The notes: generated from the letters alone by a model not told the origin. A stretch of DNA of 64,000 nucleotides from Vibrio sp. CB1-14 (GCF_040412085.2 NZ_CP115920.1:1240001-1304000), one strand, 5' to 3'; counted from the stretch's first letter, positions 44,510 to 54,525 are shown. Program-made: numbers and translations.

Positions 44510-45844
44510 ATGTCATCAACGCTAATCATCAACGCAAAAGTCGTCAACGAAGGCGAAGTTCGAGAGACGTACGTGCGTATCAAAGGACAACGCATCGAGC
44601 AGGTTGCAGCAAATCTTAGTGCTCTGCCTAACGAGCTAGTGATTGACGCAAAAGGGGCCTACTTGATGCCTGGCATGATTGATGACCAGGTACATTTTAG
44701 AGAGCCAGGGCTCACTCATAAAGGCTCGATTGCAACGGAGTCATTGGCTGCAGTCGCTGGTGGTATCACAAGTTATATGGAGATGCCCAACGTTAGCCCT
44801 TCGACTACAACCATTGAAGCGCTTGAGCAGAAATACGCTATCGCTGCAAAAAATTCTGCCGCCAACTATGCCTTCTATCTTGGTGCGACAGAAGATAATT
44901 TGGAGCAAATCAAAAGACTGGATCCTAGCAAACGCTGCGGCGTGAAAGTCTTTATGGGGGCATCAACAGGTGATCTCTTAGTGGAGCATCCGGAAGCGTT
45001 AGACAAGATTTTTCGTGATTCTCCTGTATTGATCGTAACGCACTGTGAAAGTGGCGCAGTGATCGCTGAGAACAAAGCTCGTTTGCTTAAGACTCACTCT
45101 GAATTCACCATTGACGATCATCCTTTACTGCGTGATGACAAAGCATGTTATGCCTCTTCATCTTATGCGGTCGATCTGGCGAAGAAACATCAAAGTCAGC
45201 TGCATGTTCTGCATATCACGACAGAAAAAGAGTTGAGCTTGTTTGAGGCTGGTCCTGTTGCCGGAAAGAACATTACCGCTGAGGCTTGTGTGCATCATTT
45301 GTGGTTTACCAATCTAGACTATGCTGAGAAGGGTAACCTCATTAAGTGTAATCCAGCGGTCAAATATCAAAGTGATCGTGATGCGATTATTGAAGCGATT
45401 AAGGCGGGTCAAATCGATATTATTGCAACTGACCATGCCCCACATACGTTTGAAGAGAAGCAAGTTGAATACGACAAAGCACCAGCGGGTTTGCCATTGA
45501 TGCAGCACGCACTGCTTACACTTATGGATCACGTCCATTACGGTCGATTGAGTGTGAGTGACGTGGTCGAAAAGACGGCGCATAACCCTGCCATTCGTTA
45601 CGGAGTCGAGAACCGAGGGTTTATTCGTGAAGGTTACTACGCTGACCTTGTCTTGATTGATTGTGATTCAGTCACACCAGTGACACACGAAAACAGCTTC
45701 TACCATTGTGGCTGGTCACCCTTTGCTGGGCACTCTTTCGCATCTCGCATTAAGCGTACCTGGGTAAATGGTCAAATAGTATTTGACGACACCCAACCAC
45801 TGCTCGTAGATTCCAATGCTATGCCGCTGTCGTTTAGCCGCTAA
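44510..45844 (+). CDS. dihydroorotase paralogue, zinc-starvation operon
   Basis: 444 residues, amidohydrolase fold, class I dihydroorotase type. The metal motif after PGMIDD reads QVHFREPG, so the first His of the usual His-x-His is Gln. Other ligands are visible: the carbamylated Lys in CGVKVFMGAS, His in VTHCESG, His in LHVLHIT and Asp in IATDHAPH. It would make dihydroorotate in pyrimidine synthesis. Zur-controlled duplicates of pyrC next to COG0523 genes are a known pattern and are thought to back up the zinc-dependent housekeeping enzyme. AAAGGAGAT precedes the ATG. First gene of a three-gene operon. Confidence 0.88.
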   Translation: MSSTLIINAKVVNEGEVRETYVRIKGQRIEQVAANLSALPNELVIDAKGAYLMPGMIDDQVHFREPGLTHKGSIATESLAAVAGGITSYMEMPNVSPSTTTIEALEQKYAIAAKNSAANYAFYLGATEDNLEQIKRLDPSKRCGVKVFMGASTGDLLVEHPEALDKIFRDSPVLIVTHCESGAVIAENKARLLKTHSEFTIDDHPLLRDDKACYASSSYAVDLAKKHQSQLHVLHITTEKELSLFEAGPVAGKNITAEACVHHLWFTNLDYAEKGNLIKCNPAVKYQSDRDAIIEAIKAGQIDIIATDHAPHTFEEKQVEYDKAPAGLPLMQHALLTLMDHVHYGRLSVSDVVEKTAHNPAIRYGVENRGFIREGYYADLVLIDCDSVTPVTHENSFYHCGWSPFAGHSFASRIKRTWVNGQIVFDDTQPLLVDSNAMPLSFSR

Positions 45845-45868
45845 TCCTGAAGTTGTAGAGGCACCAAA

Positions 45869-46225
45869 ATGTTAAGAAAAAACCCAACTGGTCATATGCC
45901 TGTCGTATCCGAAAATGCCTTTGTTGATCCTACCGCGATCATCTGTGGGAAAGTTGTCATAGAGGACAATGTGTTTATCGGCTTCAACTCCGTCGTATTT
46001 GATACCGTGATTGGTAAAGGCTGCGTCATTCGCCACAACTGCGTTATTGATGGACTAGACTTGCCTAACGACTTCCATGTTCCGCCAATGACGAACATTG
46101 GCGCTGACTTTGATCTCAACAGCATTTCAAAAGTACCACCAAAGTACTCCGCTTTTTCAGAGTCTGTTGTGTCAGCGAACCACACGTTAGTGCAAGGTTA
46201 TAGGAGAATCGCAAATGAGCTCTGA
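45869..46225 (+). CDS. short gamma-carbonic-anhydrase-like protein
   Basis: 118 residues, about two-thirds of a normal YrdA-type protein. Hexapeptide repeats (VDPTAIICGKVVIEDNVFIG, then VIRHNCVID) form a left-handed beta-helix. His residues in IRHNCV, DFHVPP and ANHTLVQ could be metal ligands, but the normal ligand spacing is not obvious. Gamma-CA paralogues are among the enzymes found with COG0523 proteins under Zur. It overlaps the next gene by 11 bases. Confidence 0.75.
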   Translation: MLRKNPTGHMPVVSENAFVDPTAIICGKVVIEDNVFIGFNSVVFDTVIGKGCVIRHNCVIDGLDLPNDFHVPPMTNIGADFDLNSISKVPPKYSAFSESVVSANHTLVQGYRRIANEL

Positions 46226-47222
46226 GAGCACGGTTATTGAAAGCGTACCAACGAACATCATCACCGGCTTTCTTGGTGTCGGCAAAACATCGGCAATCTT
46301 ACATCTACTCAAGAATAAACCTGCAGATGAGCGCTGGGCTGTCCTTGTGAATGAGTTTGGAGAGATCGGTGTCGATGGCAGCTTAGTGCAAGGACAATCT
46401 GGTGAGGCCGAGCAGGTCTTTATTCGCGAAGTGCCTGGCGGCTGTATGTGCTGTGCAGCGGGACTTCCAATGCAAATTGCGCTTAACCAGCTATTGCACG
46501 AGGCCAAACCTGATCGTTTACTTATTGAGCCGACAGGGCTTGGGCATCCCAAAGAAGTACTCGAAGTGCTGTCCTCTGAACATTACCGAAAAGTGTTATC
46601 GCTGCAAAAGACACTGACGTTGGTTGATGCTAGAAAGCTTTCTGATACGCGCTACACAGACCACGCAACATTCAATCAGCAAATAGCCATTGCGGATATC
46701 GTCGTAGGTAGCAAAATTGACTTGTACCAAGCCGACGAGAAGCAATCACTGAAAAACTATGTAGAGAAGGTAGGCCATCCTGAGGCTCAACTGATATTTG
46801 CAGAACATGGCAATATTCCGTTTTCGGCCTTTGAAGGAGCAACACTCGCGAACGATCAGCATCACCATCATCACCATCATCATCATTCTTCAAAACCGCT
46901 TGCGTCTGAATTGCCGATGCCGGAGAGCGGTCTGATCAAGGCAGAGAATGAAGGGGAAGGATTTAAGAGTGTTGGCTGGCGATTTGCACCAGACAAAGTG
47001 TTTGACCGCCAAAAACTAGCGCTGCTGCTCTTAGACTTGGATGTCGAGCGTATGAAGGCGGTGTTTATTACCAATATGGGAATTTTTGGTTACAACCTGA
47101 CATCAGACGGGATAACCGAAATGGAGCTGGATGATTGTGCCGAAAGTCGAATTGAGTTCATTGCTCATAAGCTTGATGAGAGCATCGAACAGCGACTCCT
47201 TGCTTGTGTCACCAGTGTTTAG
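46215..47222 (+). CDS. COG0523 GTPase, zinc metallochaperone
   Basis: 335 residues. The G domain has Walker A GFLGVGKTS, the NEFGEIGVDG switch and the metal-binding CMCC (GGCMCCAAG). A run of nine His (bases 46860-46886) follows in the linker. The C-terminal CobW_C domain has FKSVGWRFAPDKVF. COG0523 proteins bind zinc in the Cys motif and use GTP to deliver it to client enzymes during zinc shortage. Position behind a Zur box, with a pyrC and a gamma-CA paralogue, matches that subset well. The His tract may store or sense zinc. Confidence 0.9.
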   Translation: MSSESTVIESVPTNIITGFLGVGKTSAILHLLKNKPADERWAVLVNEFGEIGVDGSLVQGQSGEAEQVFIREVPGGCMCCAAGLPMQIALNQLLHEAKPDRLLIEPTGLGHPKEVLEVLSSEHYRKVLSLQKTLTLVDARKLSDTRYTDHATFNQQIAIADIVVGSKIDLYQADEKQSLKNYVEKVGHPEAQLIFAEHGNIPFSAFEGATLANDQHHHHHHHHHSSKPLASELPMPESGLIKAENEGEGFKSVGWRFAPDKVFDRQKLALLLLDLDVERMKAVFITNMGIFGYNLTSDGITEMELDDCAESRIEFIAHKLDESIEQRLLACVTSV

Positions 47223-47255
47223 CAGTCTTATATCTCAATCACTCTGTACTTAAGT

Positions 47256-47285
47256 AAACAGGCGGGACTTTAGTCCCGCCTGTTT
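47256..47285. terminator. bidirectional terminator between convergent Zur genes
   Basis: AAACAGGCGGGAC (47256-47268) and GTCCCGCCTGTTT (47273-47285) form a perfect 13-base-pair stem with a four-base loop, with A and T runs on either side. Confidence 0.9.
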
Positions 47286-47290
47286 GATCT

Positions 47291-48163
47291 CTAGCTCACA
47301 CGGACGATGCGTTTCTCTGCCATCGCCATCGCAATATTGCTCTGACAATAAGCACTCTCATTGATGAAGTGGGGATAGACGGTTTCTTCACCTTGCCAGT
47401 GCATATCGTAGCCAAGGAAGGTTGCTAGAATAGGTTCGCCCGGTTCGACGGCGACAAAGTCACGGCCACAAAGCGTTGGGTGGACGGTCGCAAGGCGCAT
47501 TCCATCGATATCGAGTGGAAACATGACCTCTTCAATATATCCATAAGCCTCATAGTCGCTGAGCTTAACTGTATGGTTTAAGTTTGTGTTTTCTATGTAG
47601 TCGAGTACTGCGGTGAGTAAATTCTTCATTAGCTCAAGCGTTTCGTACTTGAGGGAGCCATGAGCTTGCGCGCCGACTTCAAGCATTAATCCATGCTGAC
47701 CAGTCGTACACAAATAAGGCTGGTCTTGCCAAGACTTACGATCTTCAAACAGGATATTCGCTTCAGGCATGCGCTGTTTGATGTAGGCGCCCATCTTTGT
47801 GTAGTAAGGGTCGCTGGAAAGTAGAATCAGGGTTGCGCCCATATTGCTGGTGGTGTTGTGTAGGTCAATAATCAATTGATTTTCATTGCCAGCGTGTTGC
47901 TTAACAAACTCAGCGGCCAATCGTTTTTCGTTGGCATCCGATGTTAAATCCGCAGCAGAGAAGGCACGATTCAAGTCTATGTCGACAAAGCGAGTATTTT
48001 TCTTCACTGCAAGAGGGTTAGCGACCGTGCTTTTGACCTGAAATGTTGATCGGTCGGCTTGATATACGCCATCCCGAATGAGTTTTTGTAAGTAAAGACC
48101 TGAAAGCTCGTTGCCATGTGTGCCAGCAACAAGTAGTACCTGATTAATTGAGGGGGGAGCCAT
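47291..48163 (-). CDS. aspartoacylase/AstE-like zinc hydrolase
   Basis: 290 residues from the ATG at 48163, which has GGTAG at good spacing; a TTG five codons earlier is weaker. The M14-like fold has the metal motif VAGTHGNELSG (His and Glu), RFVDIDLNRAF and the second His in IIDLHNTTSN. The family removes acyl groups from N-acyl amino acids such as N-acetylaspartate. A Zur box stands upstream, so it is probably derepressed when zinc is short. It might process a metallophore or salvage acetylated amino acids; the substrate is unknown. Confidence 0.85.
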   Translation of the reverse strand: MAPPSINQVLLVAGTHGNELSGLYLQKLIRDGVYQADRSTFQVKSTVANPLAVKKNTRFVDIDLNRAFSAADLTSDANEKRLAAEFVKQHAGNENQLIIDLHNTTSNMGATLILLSSDPYYTKMGAYIKQRMPEANILFEDRKSWQDQPYLCTTGQHGLMLEVGAQAHGSLKYETLELMKNLLTAVLDYIENTNLNHTVKLSDYEAYGYIEEVMFPLDIDGMRLATVHPTLCGRDFVAVEPGEPILATFLGYDMHWQGEETVYPHFINESAYCQSNIAMAMAEKRIVRVS

Positions 48164-48190
48164 ATTTAGATCTACCAAATTTGAATATTT

Positions 48191-48213
48191 GAATTGTTAT
48201 AACATAACATTTT
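48191..48213 (-). promoter_or_regulatory. Zur box before aspartoacylase-like gene
   Basis: On the minus strand the core reads AATGTTATGTTATAACAAT, 17 bases identical to the box at 44433. It ends about 28 bases before the ATG at 48163. Confidence 0.78.
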
Positions 48214-48248
48214 AAATAAAATCTAGAGTTGGCTTAGTAATAATAAAA

Positions 48249-48278
48249 AAACGCCGCTGACGTACACGTAAGCGGCGT
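48249..48278 (-). terminator. terminator after the RhlE-type helicase
   Basis: AACGCCGCT (48249-48257) pairs with AGCGGCGTT (48270-48278). An A-run on the plus strand gives a T-run on the minus strand. Confidence 0.8.
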
Positions 48279-48299
48279 TCTTAGAACAGTTTAGCGTTT

Positions 48300-49583
48300 T
48301 TACTCGCCTTTAGATTTATTGCGGATTGCACGCATCATCTTGAGACGGCGCTCTGCAGAGCTTTGCTCTTGCTGAGGATTGTTCTTACGACCTTGGCGAT
48401 CTTTATAAGCAGGCTTGCTGTGCATCTTTGTCAGCAGGGCATCACGGCTTTTTGGCTCGTAGCCAGCAAGTTGGATACGTTTGATACGCTGCTGAATGAG
48501 GTTTTCAACCTGAACCAGCGTTAGCTCTTCATCACGACTTACAAAAGAAACAGCATGGCCTTGTTGTCCAGCACGGCCAGTACGACCGATGCGGTGAACG
48601 TAATCTTCGGCAAGGAATGGCATGTCGTAGTTCACTACGTGCGGTAGACCTTGGATATCAAGACCGCGCGCTGCAACTTCTGTCGCGACCATGACACGTG
48701 CTTTGCCCGACTTAAATTCTTCTAGTGCACGGCGGCGTGAGCTTTGTGCTTTATCACCGTGGCAAAGAACCGCCTTGATGCCATCAAGCTTAAGCTCCTT
48801 AACGACGTCGTTTGCGGTTTCTTTGTAGTTTACGAATACTAAAACTTGCTGCCAGTTTTTACGGCCAATAAGTTCCGAAAGTAGCTCTAGCTTGCGCTCT
48901 TCATCAACAGGGTAAACCACGTGGAAAACCGTCGCTGCGGTTGAGTTTTCTTCGTTTACAATAATGCGCTTCGGCTTGCGAAGAAGATCTTGTGCTAACG
49001 CATTCATTTGCGCTGAAGAGGTTGCAGAGAACAGCATGGTTTGCGGATGCTCCGCGATGCCGCTCATGATAGTGCGGATAGCGCCGATGAAGCCCATATC
49101 CAGCATGCGGTCTGCTTCATCGAAAACGAGGAACTCAAGGTTTGCGAGGTTGAGATTACCAAGTTCAATGTGCTCAATCAGGCGGCCTGGGGTTGCTACC
49201 AACACATCAGTACCGTTCTCAAGCTTGCGCTCTTGAGATGACATTTTTGCACCGCCGTAAACAGCAGTGACCTTTAGGTCAACATACTTAGTATAGTCAG
49301 CAATATTGTTGGCAATCTGATCAACAAGCTCGCGCGTTGGCGCCAGAATCAGTGCGCGAGTAGTCGCACGGCCAACTTGCTTTGGTGCATCCAGCAATTG
49401 CTGGATGATTGGCAAAGAGAATGCAGCCGTTTTACCCGTTCCCGTTTGTGCATGAGCAAGGATATCGTGTCCGCGACGTGCATGAGGGATCGCCTGTTGC
49501 TGAACAGGGGTGAGTTTTTCATAGCCGCACTCAGTGAGGGCTTGTGCTATCTCTGGTGAAAAACCTTGTGATGAAAATGACAT
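48300..49583 (-). CDS. DEAD-box RNA helicase, RhlE type
   Basis: 427 residues with all DEAD-box motifs: Q motif (GYEKLTPVQQQAIP), [35 protein letters not shown], and [10 protein letters not shown]. The C-terminal tail is short and basic (about 380-427). It unwinds short RNA duplexes, probably in ribosome assembly or RNA decay. One of two RhlE-like genes in the window. No close operon partner. Confidence 0.9.
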   Translation of the reverse strand: MSFSSQGFSPEIAQALTECGYEKLTPVQQQAIPHARRGHDILAHAQTGTGKTAAFSLPIIQQLLDAPKQVGRATTRALILAPTRELVDQIANNIADYTKYVDLKVTAVYGGAKMSSQERKLENGTDVLVATPGRLIEHIELGNLNLANLEFLVFDEADRMLDMGFIGAIRTIMSGIAEHPQTMLFSATSSAQMNALAQDLLRKPKRIIVNEENSTAATVFHVVYPVDEERKLELLSELIGRKNWQQVLVFVNYKETANDVVKELKLDGIKAVLCHGDKAQSSRRRALEEFKSGKARVMVATEVAARGLDIQGLPHVVNYDMPFLAEDYVHRIGRTGRAGQQGHAVSFVSRDEELTLVQVENLIQQRIKRIQLAGYEPKSRDALLTKMHSKPAYKDRQGRKNNPQQEQSSAERRLKMMRAIRNKSKGE

Positions 49584-49928
49584 TCTATGTTCCTAAAAGC
49601 AGATGACCGTGTTCTCTTGACCACAACAGAGTAAGTTTAGAGCGTCATGGTCAAGATGGCCGCTGATTATAAGGGAAATCTCGCGCTATGTGGCGACTAA
49701 TTTCGGATCTTTTCATGATCGAGGGAATGAGCCTAGCTAATACCTAAGGGTATGTCTCAATTTTGCTACTTTAAACCTTGAGTATTAGTCTCGACTGGGC
49801 TCTTACAACAAGACTCCTATACTGATTCGAAAGTGAACTCGAATAGTGTCTACTAAAGGTGCCACAGATAACTAAGTCCGTCTTTGTTAACTACCTATAG
49901 ATACAAGAGTTTTACCATCGGATAGGGG
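49584..49928. other. divergent promoter region, no gene
   Basis: 345 bases between a minus-strand helicase gene and a plus-strand GGDEF-EAL gene. AT-rich patches suit promoters, but I saw no clear operator, hairpin or small gene. Confidence 0.5.
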
Positions 49929-52118
49929 ATGTCAGTGATGAAAGCCGGTCACCATGGGCACGCGCTCCATCTAAAGCAGCAGTTAGAGCAGCACTTGGAT
50001 AGCGAAGATGAGAGTTGCAAAGTACAAGCGAACTTGAATAGCGCGTTTCAACGACGATGTCCGGCATATCTCGATGACATCGTTCAACCTCTGCTCAACC
50101 ACTGTAGCGATGGCCTTATCGTGATGGATAAAAGTGGCGAGTTGGTGTGGTACTCGGATCACCTTGCTAGCTTGTTCGCACTTTCTAGCGATCTTGCTTT
50201 CGAACAGATCCTTTCCTCGTTACCAGCCCCAATAGAAAAGTTTATTCGAGACTACAGTGTTTCAGTTAGACAAGCAGATGGCTTTGGCGTGCGTAACTTT
50301 GATTTGCGAACCCCAAGCTCTGCCTACAATTTGGCAAAAGGTCTTAGTGGCTCGGGAAATGTGCGGGTGTGCCGCTTTCCATTAACAGTGGGAGGCGAGC
50401 TGTATGGCAGCGGCTTTATTGTTTCCGATGAAACCCAAAAAATCGCGAATCGTCGTGACATTGAGCTTGCGATGCAGGTATTTAGTGAGGGTAACCAAGC
50501 CATTATTATTACCGACAAAGAGCACGTGATCACTTTTGTTAACCGAGCTTTTAGCGACATTTCCGGTTACCAATCTGCCGAGGTCATAGGCCAGCATGTG
50601 AGCTTGTTTTTTGACTCTGATGAGAAAAGCTATTTTGGTCGAGAACAGCTCAAACATCTTGCTAGGGATCATTATTGGGAAGGCGAGCTCCAGTCAATGT
50701 CAAAAGAAAGGGTGCGCTATCTTCAATGGGTAAACATCAGTGCGTATCCAAAGCATGCGGACAAACCAAGTAACTATATTGTTGTATTTCAAGATATGAC
50801 AGAATCCAGACGCCGAGAAAAGCGCATCGAGAAACTTGCGTATTACGACACATTAACCGGATGCGGCAACCGCTTAGCGATGCGAAAATTCTCAAGTCAG
50901 TTGATTCAAGACAGTCAAAGTAAAGGCACTCCAAGTAGCTTTGCACTGCTGTTTATTGATATTGATGGCTTTAAGCTTATCAATGACACCTATGGCCATG
51001 ATGCCGGCGACAAAATTCTCAAGTACCTCACACGTCGAATTAATGGGATTACTCGTCGTAGCGATCGCCTGTTTCGTATTGGTGGTGATGAGTTTATCTT
51101 GTTTTTAATCGATGCGGATGCCAGCCTGACACAAAGTAAAGCACAGCAAGTTATCGATGTGATTACGCGTCCTTTTCAGCTTGATCGAAATGCCATTGCG
51201 ACCTCAATTTCTATCGGCATTGTCAACTACCCAGAAGACGGTCAAGAGCTGAATAGTTTGCTCAAACACGCGGATGCAGCGATGTACAAAGCAAAAGCCG
51301 TGGGTAAAGGAACATTTGAGTACTGTGATCCTGAGCTATTGAACAAGTTTAGTCGCGAGTTTCGCATCAAGAAGCAGCTCTATATGGCACTCCAGAATCA
51401 GGAGCTACAGCTATACTTTATGCCGCAGGTCTCAATGAGTACCGGAGAAGTGGTGAGTGTTGAGGCACTTATGCGTTGGACGAATAAGGAATTTGGGCAA
51501 CTTTCACCGGCAGAATTTATTCCTATCGCCGAGCGTAGTGGGATGATTCACCATTTTACCCGCTGGGTAATAGAAAACGTGACGCAATCTTTAGACACCT
51601 TGTCACAAAGTGGACTAGAGATGATCCCATGCTCAATTAATATCTCGCCAGCGGATTTTGCTAGCGCAACATTTTTTAACTCATTGACTGAATTGATAAA
51701 AAATAGTCACCCGCAACATATAACACTGGAGATCACGGAAACATTATTAGTTGAAGATAGAGAAGAAACATTAAATAAGTTGCTGAAGTTAAAAGATATC
51801 GGTGTCAGTATTTCATTAGATGATTTTGGAACGGGCTTTTCTTCAATGAGCTATCTTACTGATTTCCCAATAGATGAGATTAAAATAGACAAAACCTTTG
51901 CCGATACTTTGCTACAAAGTAAGCGCTCGCAGGATATTTATCATGCTTTGATCCAGCTCTCAAACTCGTTAGGCTGTCGATGTGTGGCTGAAGGGGTTGA
52001 AAATAATGAGCAGTTTGAATGGCTTAAGAGTAATGGCTGTGATTTATCACAAGGCTTTCTACACTATAAACCTATGCCATTGAGTGAGTTGCAGAAGTTA
52101 TTGAAGACTCGGCATTGA
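49929..52118 (+). CDS. PAS-GGDEF-EAL cyclic-di-GMP protein
   Basis: 729 residues, no membrane helix. Two PAS-like domains (about 50-165 and 180-300) precede a GGDEF domain with an intact active site (RIGGDEF, and the EDGQELNSLLKHADAAMYKAK segment). An EAL domain follows, with VEALMRW, the SLDDFGTGFSSMSYL loop and EGVENNEQ. Both synthesis and breakdown of cyclic-di-GMP are possible from sequence. It is cytoplasmic and is probably triggered by the PAS ligand. Its ATG has only a weak GGGGA upstream. Confidence 0.9.
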   Translation: MSVMKAGHHGHALHLKQQLEQHLDSEDESCKVQANLNSAFQRRCPAYLDDIVQPLLNHCSDGLIVMDKSGELVWYSDHLASLFALSSDLAFEQILSSLPAPIEKFIRDYSVSVRQADGFGVRNFDLRTPSSAYNLAKGLSGSGNVRVCRFPLTVGGELYGSGFIVSDETQKIANRRDIELAMQVFSEGNQAIIITDKEHVITFVNRAFSDISGYQSAEVIGQHVSLFFDSDEKSYFGREQLKHLARDHYWEGELQSMSKERVRYLQWVNISAYPKHADKPSNYIVVFQDMTESRRREKRIEKLAYYDTLTGCGNRLAMRKFSSQLIQDSQSKGTPSSFALLFIDIDGFKLINDTYGHDAGDKILKYLTRRINGITRRSDRLFRIGGDEFILFLIDADASLTQSKAQQVIDVITRPFQLDRNAIATSISIGIVNYPEDGQELNSLLKHADAAMYKAKAVGKGTFEYCDPELLNKFSREFRIKKQLYMALQNQELQLYFMPQVSMSTGEVVSVEALMRWTNKEFGQLSPAEFIPIAERSGMIHHFTRWVIENVTQSLDTLSQSGLEMIPCSINISPADFASATFFNSLTELIKNSHPQHITLEITETLLVEDREETLNKLLKLKDIGVSISLDDFGTGFSSMSYLTDFPIDEIKIDKTFADTLLQSKRSQDIYHALIQLSNSLGCRCVAEGVENNEQFEWLKSNGCDLSQGFLHYKPMPLSELQKLLKTRH

Positions 52119-52403
52119 GTGCATCACATAGTTTTTGGCGTTTATTCGATAGTAAGTAAAAATGAAACTGAGTGAGTATTTAACTGTGTTCACTAAGCAA
52201 AGTTGTTTATTTGGTTGTGGCAACTTATTGATGTTAAAAGCATTGGTTTTATAGAGTTTGTTTATTTCACGATCGTATTCAAATAATGATGTAAAAATCG
52301 GTAAATACGATTCTAATTGCCGAATAGTTAGGCTATTATTGGCAACTTGTCAGGACAGTGACGTCCAGTATTTAAATTTAACTTAGCTTAACTTGTTGTA
52401 ATA

Positions 52404-53039
52404 ATGGTAAAAAGTATTTTTTCGCCGTTGTGGGTGTTGGCATTGACGGCCGTTGTACTGTTTTCCCACAGCGCACGTAGCGAAGTAAAATTAGAATCAG
52501 GTACGATTAAACGTATTTATAGCAGTGCACAACTCGACGGAGTGGTTGATTTTCAATTATTTAAGGATGCGTACCTTGCTTATGAGAAAACCACCAACCG
52601 CAGTAAGTCGTTGTTGACCATCATCGACTATTCAAAACCATCGACGGAAAAACGCTTTTTTGTCATTGATATGGATAAGAAATCGTTAGTGTTTAACACT
52701 TATGTCTCTCATGGCGTGAACAGTGGTGAGAAAACAGCGACTAAGTTCTCTAATATTATTAACTCTCGCAAGACATCTTTAGGCACCTTTTTAACCGATT
52801 CGACTTACTATGGCTCGAACGGCTACTCTTTACGCTTGGATGGATTGACGAAAGGTATCAACGATAATGCTCGAGAGCGTTACATTGTTGTTCATGGCGC
52901 AGATTACGCGAATGAGTCGTTTCTTAAGCAGAATGGCTATCTAGGGCGCAGTTGGGGCTGCCCGGCATTGCCTGAGCATTTGTCGCGACAAATTATCGAT
53001 ACTATCAAAGGCGGAAGCGTTATTTACGCGAGTGCTTAA
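52404..53039 (+). CDS. L,D-transpeptidase-like murein enzyme (YkuD_2)
   Basis: 211 residues with a signal peptide (about 1-26). The domain has LVFNTYVSHG, YIVVHGADYANESF and RSWGCPALP, with Cys in the last as the nucleophile, as in the murein L,D-transpeptidase catalytic family. It probably cross-links or edits peptidoglycan, or attaches proteins to it, in the periplasm. It stands alone and is followed by a terminator. Confidence 0.85.
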   Translation: MVKSIFSPLWVLALTAVVLFSHSARSEVKLESGTIKRIYSSAQLDGVVDFQLFKDAYLAYEKTTNRSKSLLTIIDYSKPSTEKRFFVIDMDKKSLVFNTYVSHGVNSGEKTATKFSNIINSRKTSLGTFLTDSTYYGSNGYSLRLDGLTKGINDNARERYIVVHGADYANESFLKQNGYLGRSWGCPALPEHLSRQIIDTIKGGSVIYASA

Positions 53040-53086
53040 TATAATAAATAGCTGAGTTTGAATAGCTTAGTTAATTGATTAGTAAG

Positions 53087-53118
53087 AAAAAGGCTCACAT
53101 ATATCGTGAGCCTTTTTT
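53087..53118. terminator. bidirectional terminator between convergent genes
   Basis: AAAAAGGCTCAC (53087-53098) pairs with GTGAGCCTTTTTT (53106-53118) around seven bases, serving the L,D-transpeptidase gene and the helicase gene. Confidence 0.9.
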
Positions 53119-53130
53119 GTATTTGGTAAA

Positions 53131-54525
53131 TTAACTTGGTTTCGCTTTATTAGGGCGGGAGCGATTTGGTCTTGGTTTGCGAGACTTGTTCGCTGCTTGT
53201 TCACCACCACTATTTGGCTTGCGCTTGAAACTTCTTGGCTTGCGTGGCTTGTCTGAACCTTTGTTTTCCTTTGAAGCTGCGCCGTTGCCTTGCTTTTGCT
53301 GACCTTGTGCCTTCTGCGGCTGTGGCTTTTTCGGCTTCTTAGGTTTTTTCGCTTTGATTGGGCGAGTATCGAGTTTTGATTCCGGCAGCTCATGAACGGG
53401 TTTGAAGCCCTCCAGTTCATGTCTTGGCAGCAACTTACCAATCAAACGCTCGATAGAAAACAGCTCTTTCGCTTCGTCTGCACAAACCAGTGAGTAAGCG
53501 TTACCCGTTTCACCAGCACGGCCAGTACGACCGATACGGTGCACGTAGTCTTCAGATACGTTTGGCAAGTCGAAGTTGACCACCTGTGGCAGCTGAGGGA
53601 TGTCCAGACCGCGCGCGGCGATATCGGTGGCGACCAATACGCGGACTTCACCACTTTTAAAGTTAGCCAGCGCGGTCGTGCGAGCACTTTGGCTCTTGTT
53701 CCCGTGTATTGCCATAGCTGTAATGTCTTGGCCTTCTAGGTAACGAGCAAGACGGTTGGCACCATGCTTAGTTCGGCTAAATACCAGCACCTGCTTCCAG
53801 TCACCATCGTGGATAAGCTTGGCAAGCATCGCGGGCTTTTGCTTTTTATCAGCAAGGTAAATACTTTGCTCAACTAATGCTGTGGTTGAGTTTGGTGGCG
53901 TCACTGACACTTCTACCGGATCGTTGACTAGGCCTTTGGCTAGGTCACGGATCTCGTTTGAGAAGGTGGCTGAGAATAGTAGGTTCTGACGCTTTTCAGG
54001 TAATAGGTCGAGAATCTTTTTAATGTCACGATAAAACCCCATGTCCAGCATTCTATCGGCTTCATCGAGTACCAGTACTTCCAATTGAGAAAACTTGATG
54101 GCGTTTTGCTGATACAAATCCAACAGGCGACCTGGTGTTGCCACCATAACATCGCAACCTTTGCGGAGCTTCATCATCTGTGGGTTAATTTTTACGCCAC
54201 CGTATACACACTGAGAAGTCAGTGGTAGATGAACGCTGTATTTGAATACGCTCTCGTGAACCTGTGCTGCCAGCTCGCGAGTCGGCGTTAAAATCAGCGC
54301 GCGAATGTGGTTACTCATGACGCGAGTACCGTTGTCGAGATTTTGAATCAGTGGTAGAGCAAAGCCAGCGGTTTTGCCAGTGCCCGTTTGAGCGGCTGCC
54401 ATGACATCTTTGCCTTCAATGACGGCAGGAATAGCTTGCTCTTGGATGGGCGATGCTTTCTCGTAACCTAATTCTTTAATCGCGCGCAGAATAGGTTGGG
54501 AAAGACCTAAAGAATCAAAACTCAT
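53131..54525 (-). CDS. rhlE: DEAD-box RNA helicase, RhlE type with basic tail
   Basis: 464 residues with all DEAD-box motifs ([48 protein letters not shown]). It has a long Lys/Pro/Arg-rich tail (about 385-464, repeats such as [11 protein letters not shown]) that should bind RNA. It acts in ribosome assembly or cold-related RNA remodelling. The tail distinguishes it from the helicase at 48300. Confidence 0.9.
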   Translation of the reverse strand: MSFDSLGLSQPILRAIKELGYEKASPIQEQAIPAVIEGKDVMAAAQTGTGKTAGFALPLIQNLDNGTRVMSNHIRALILTPTRELAAQVHESVFKYSVHLPLTSQCVYGGVKINPQMMKLRKGCDVMVATPGRLLDLYQQNAIKFSQLEVLVLDEADRMLDMGFYRDIKKILDLLPEKRQNLLFSATFSNEIRDLAKGLVNDPVEVSVTPPNSTTALVEQSIYLADKKQKPAMLAKLIHDGDWKQVLVFSRTKHGANRLARYLEGQDITAMAIHGNKSQSARTTALANFKSGEVRVLVATDIAARGLDIPQLPQVVNFDLPNVSEDYVHRIGRTGRAGETGNAYSLVCADEAKELFSIERLIGKLLPRHELEGFKPVHELPESKLDTRPIKAKKPKKPKKPQPQKAQGQQKQGNGAASKENKGSDKPRKPRSFKRKPNSGGEQAANKSRKPRPNRSRPNKAKPS

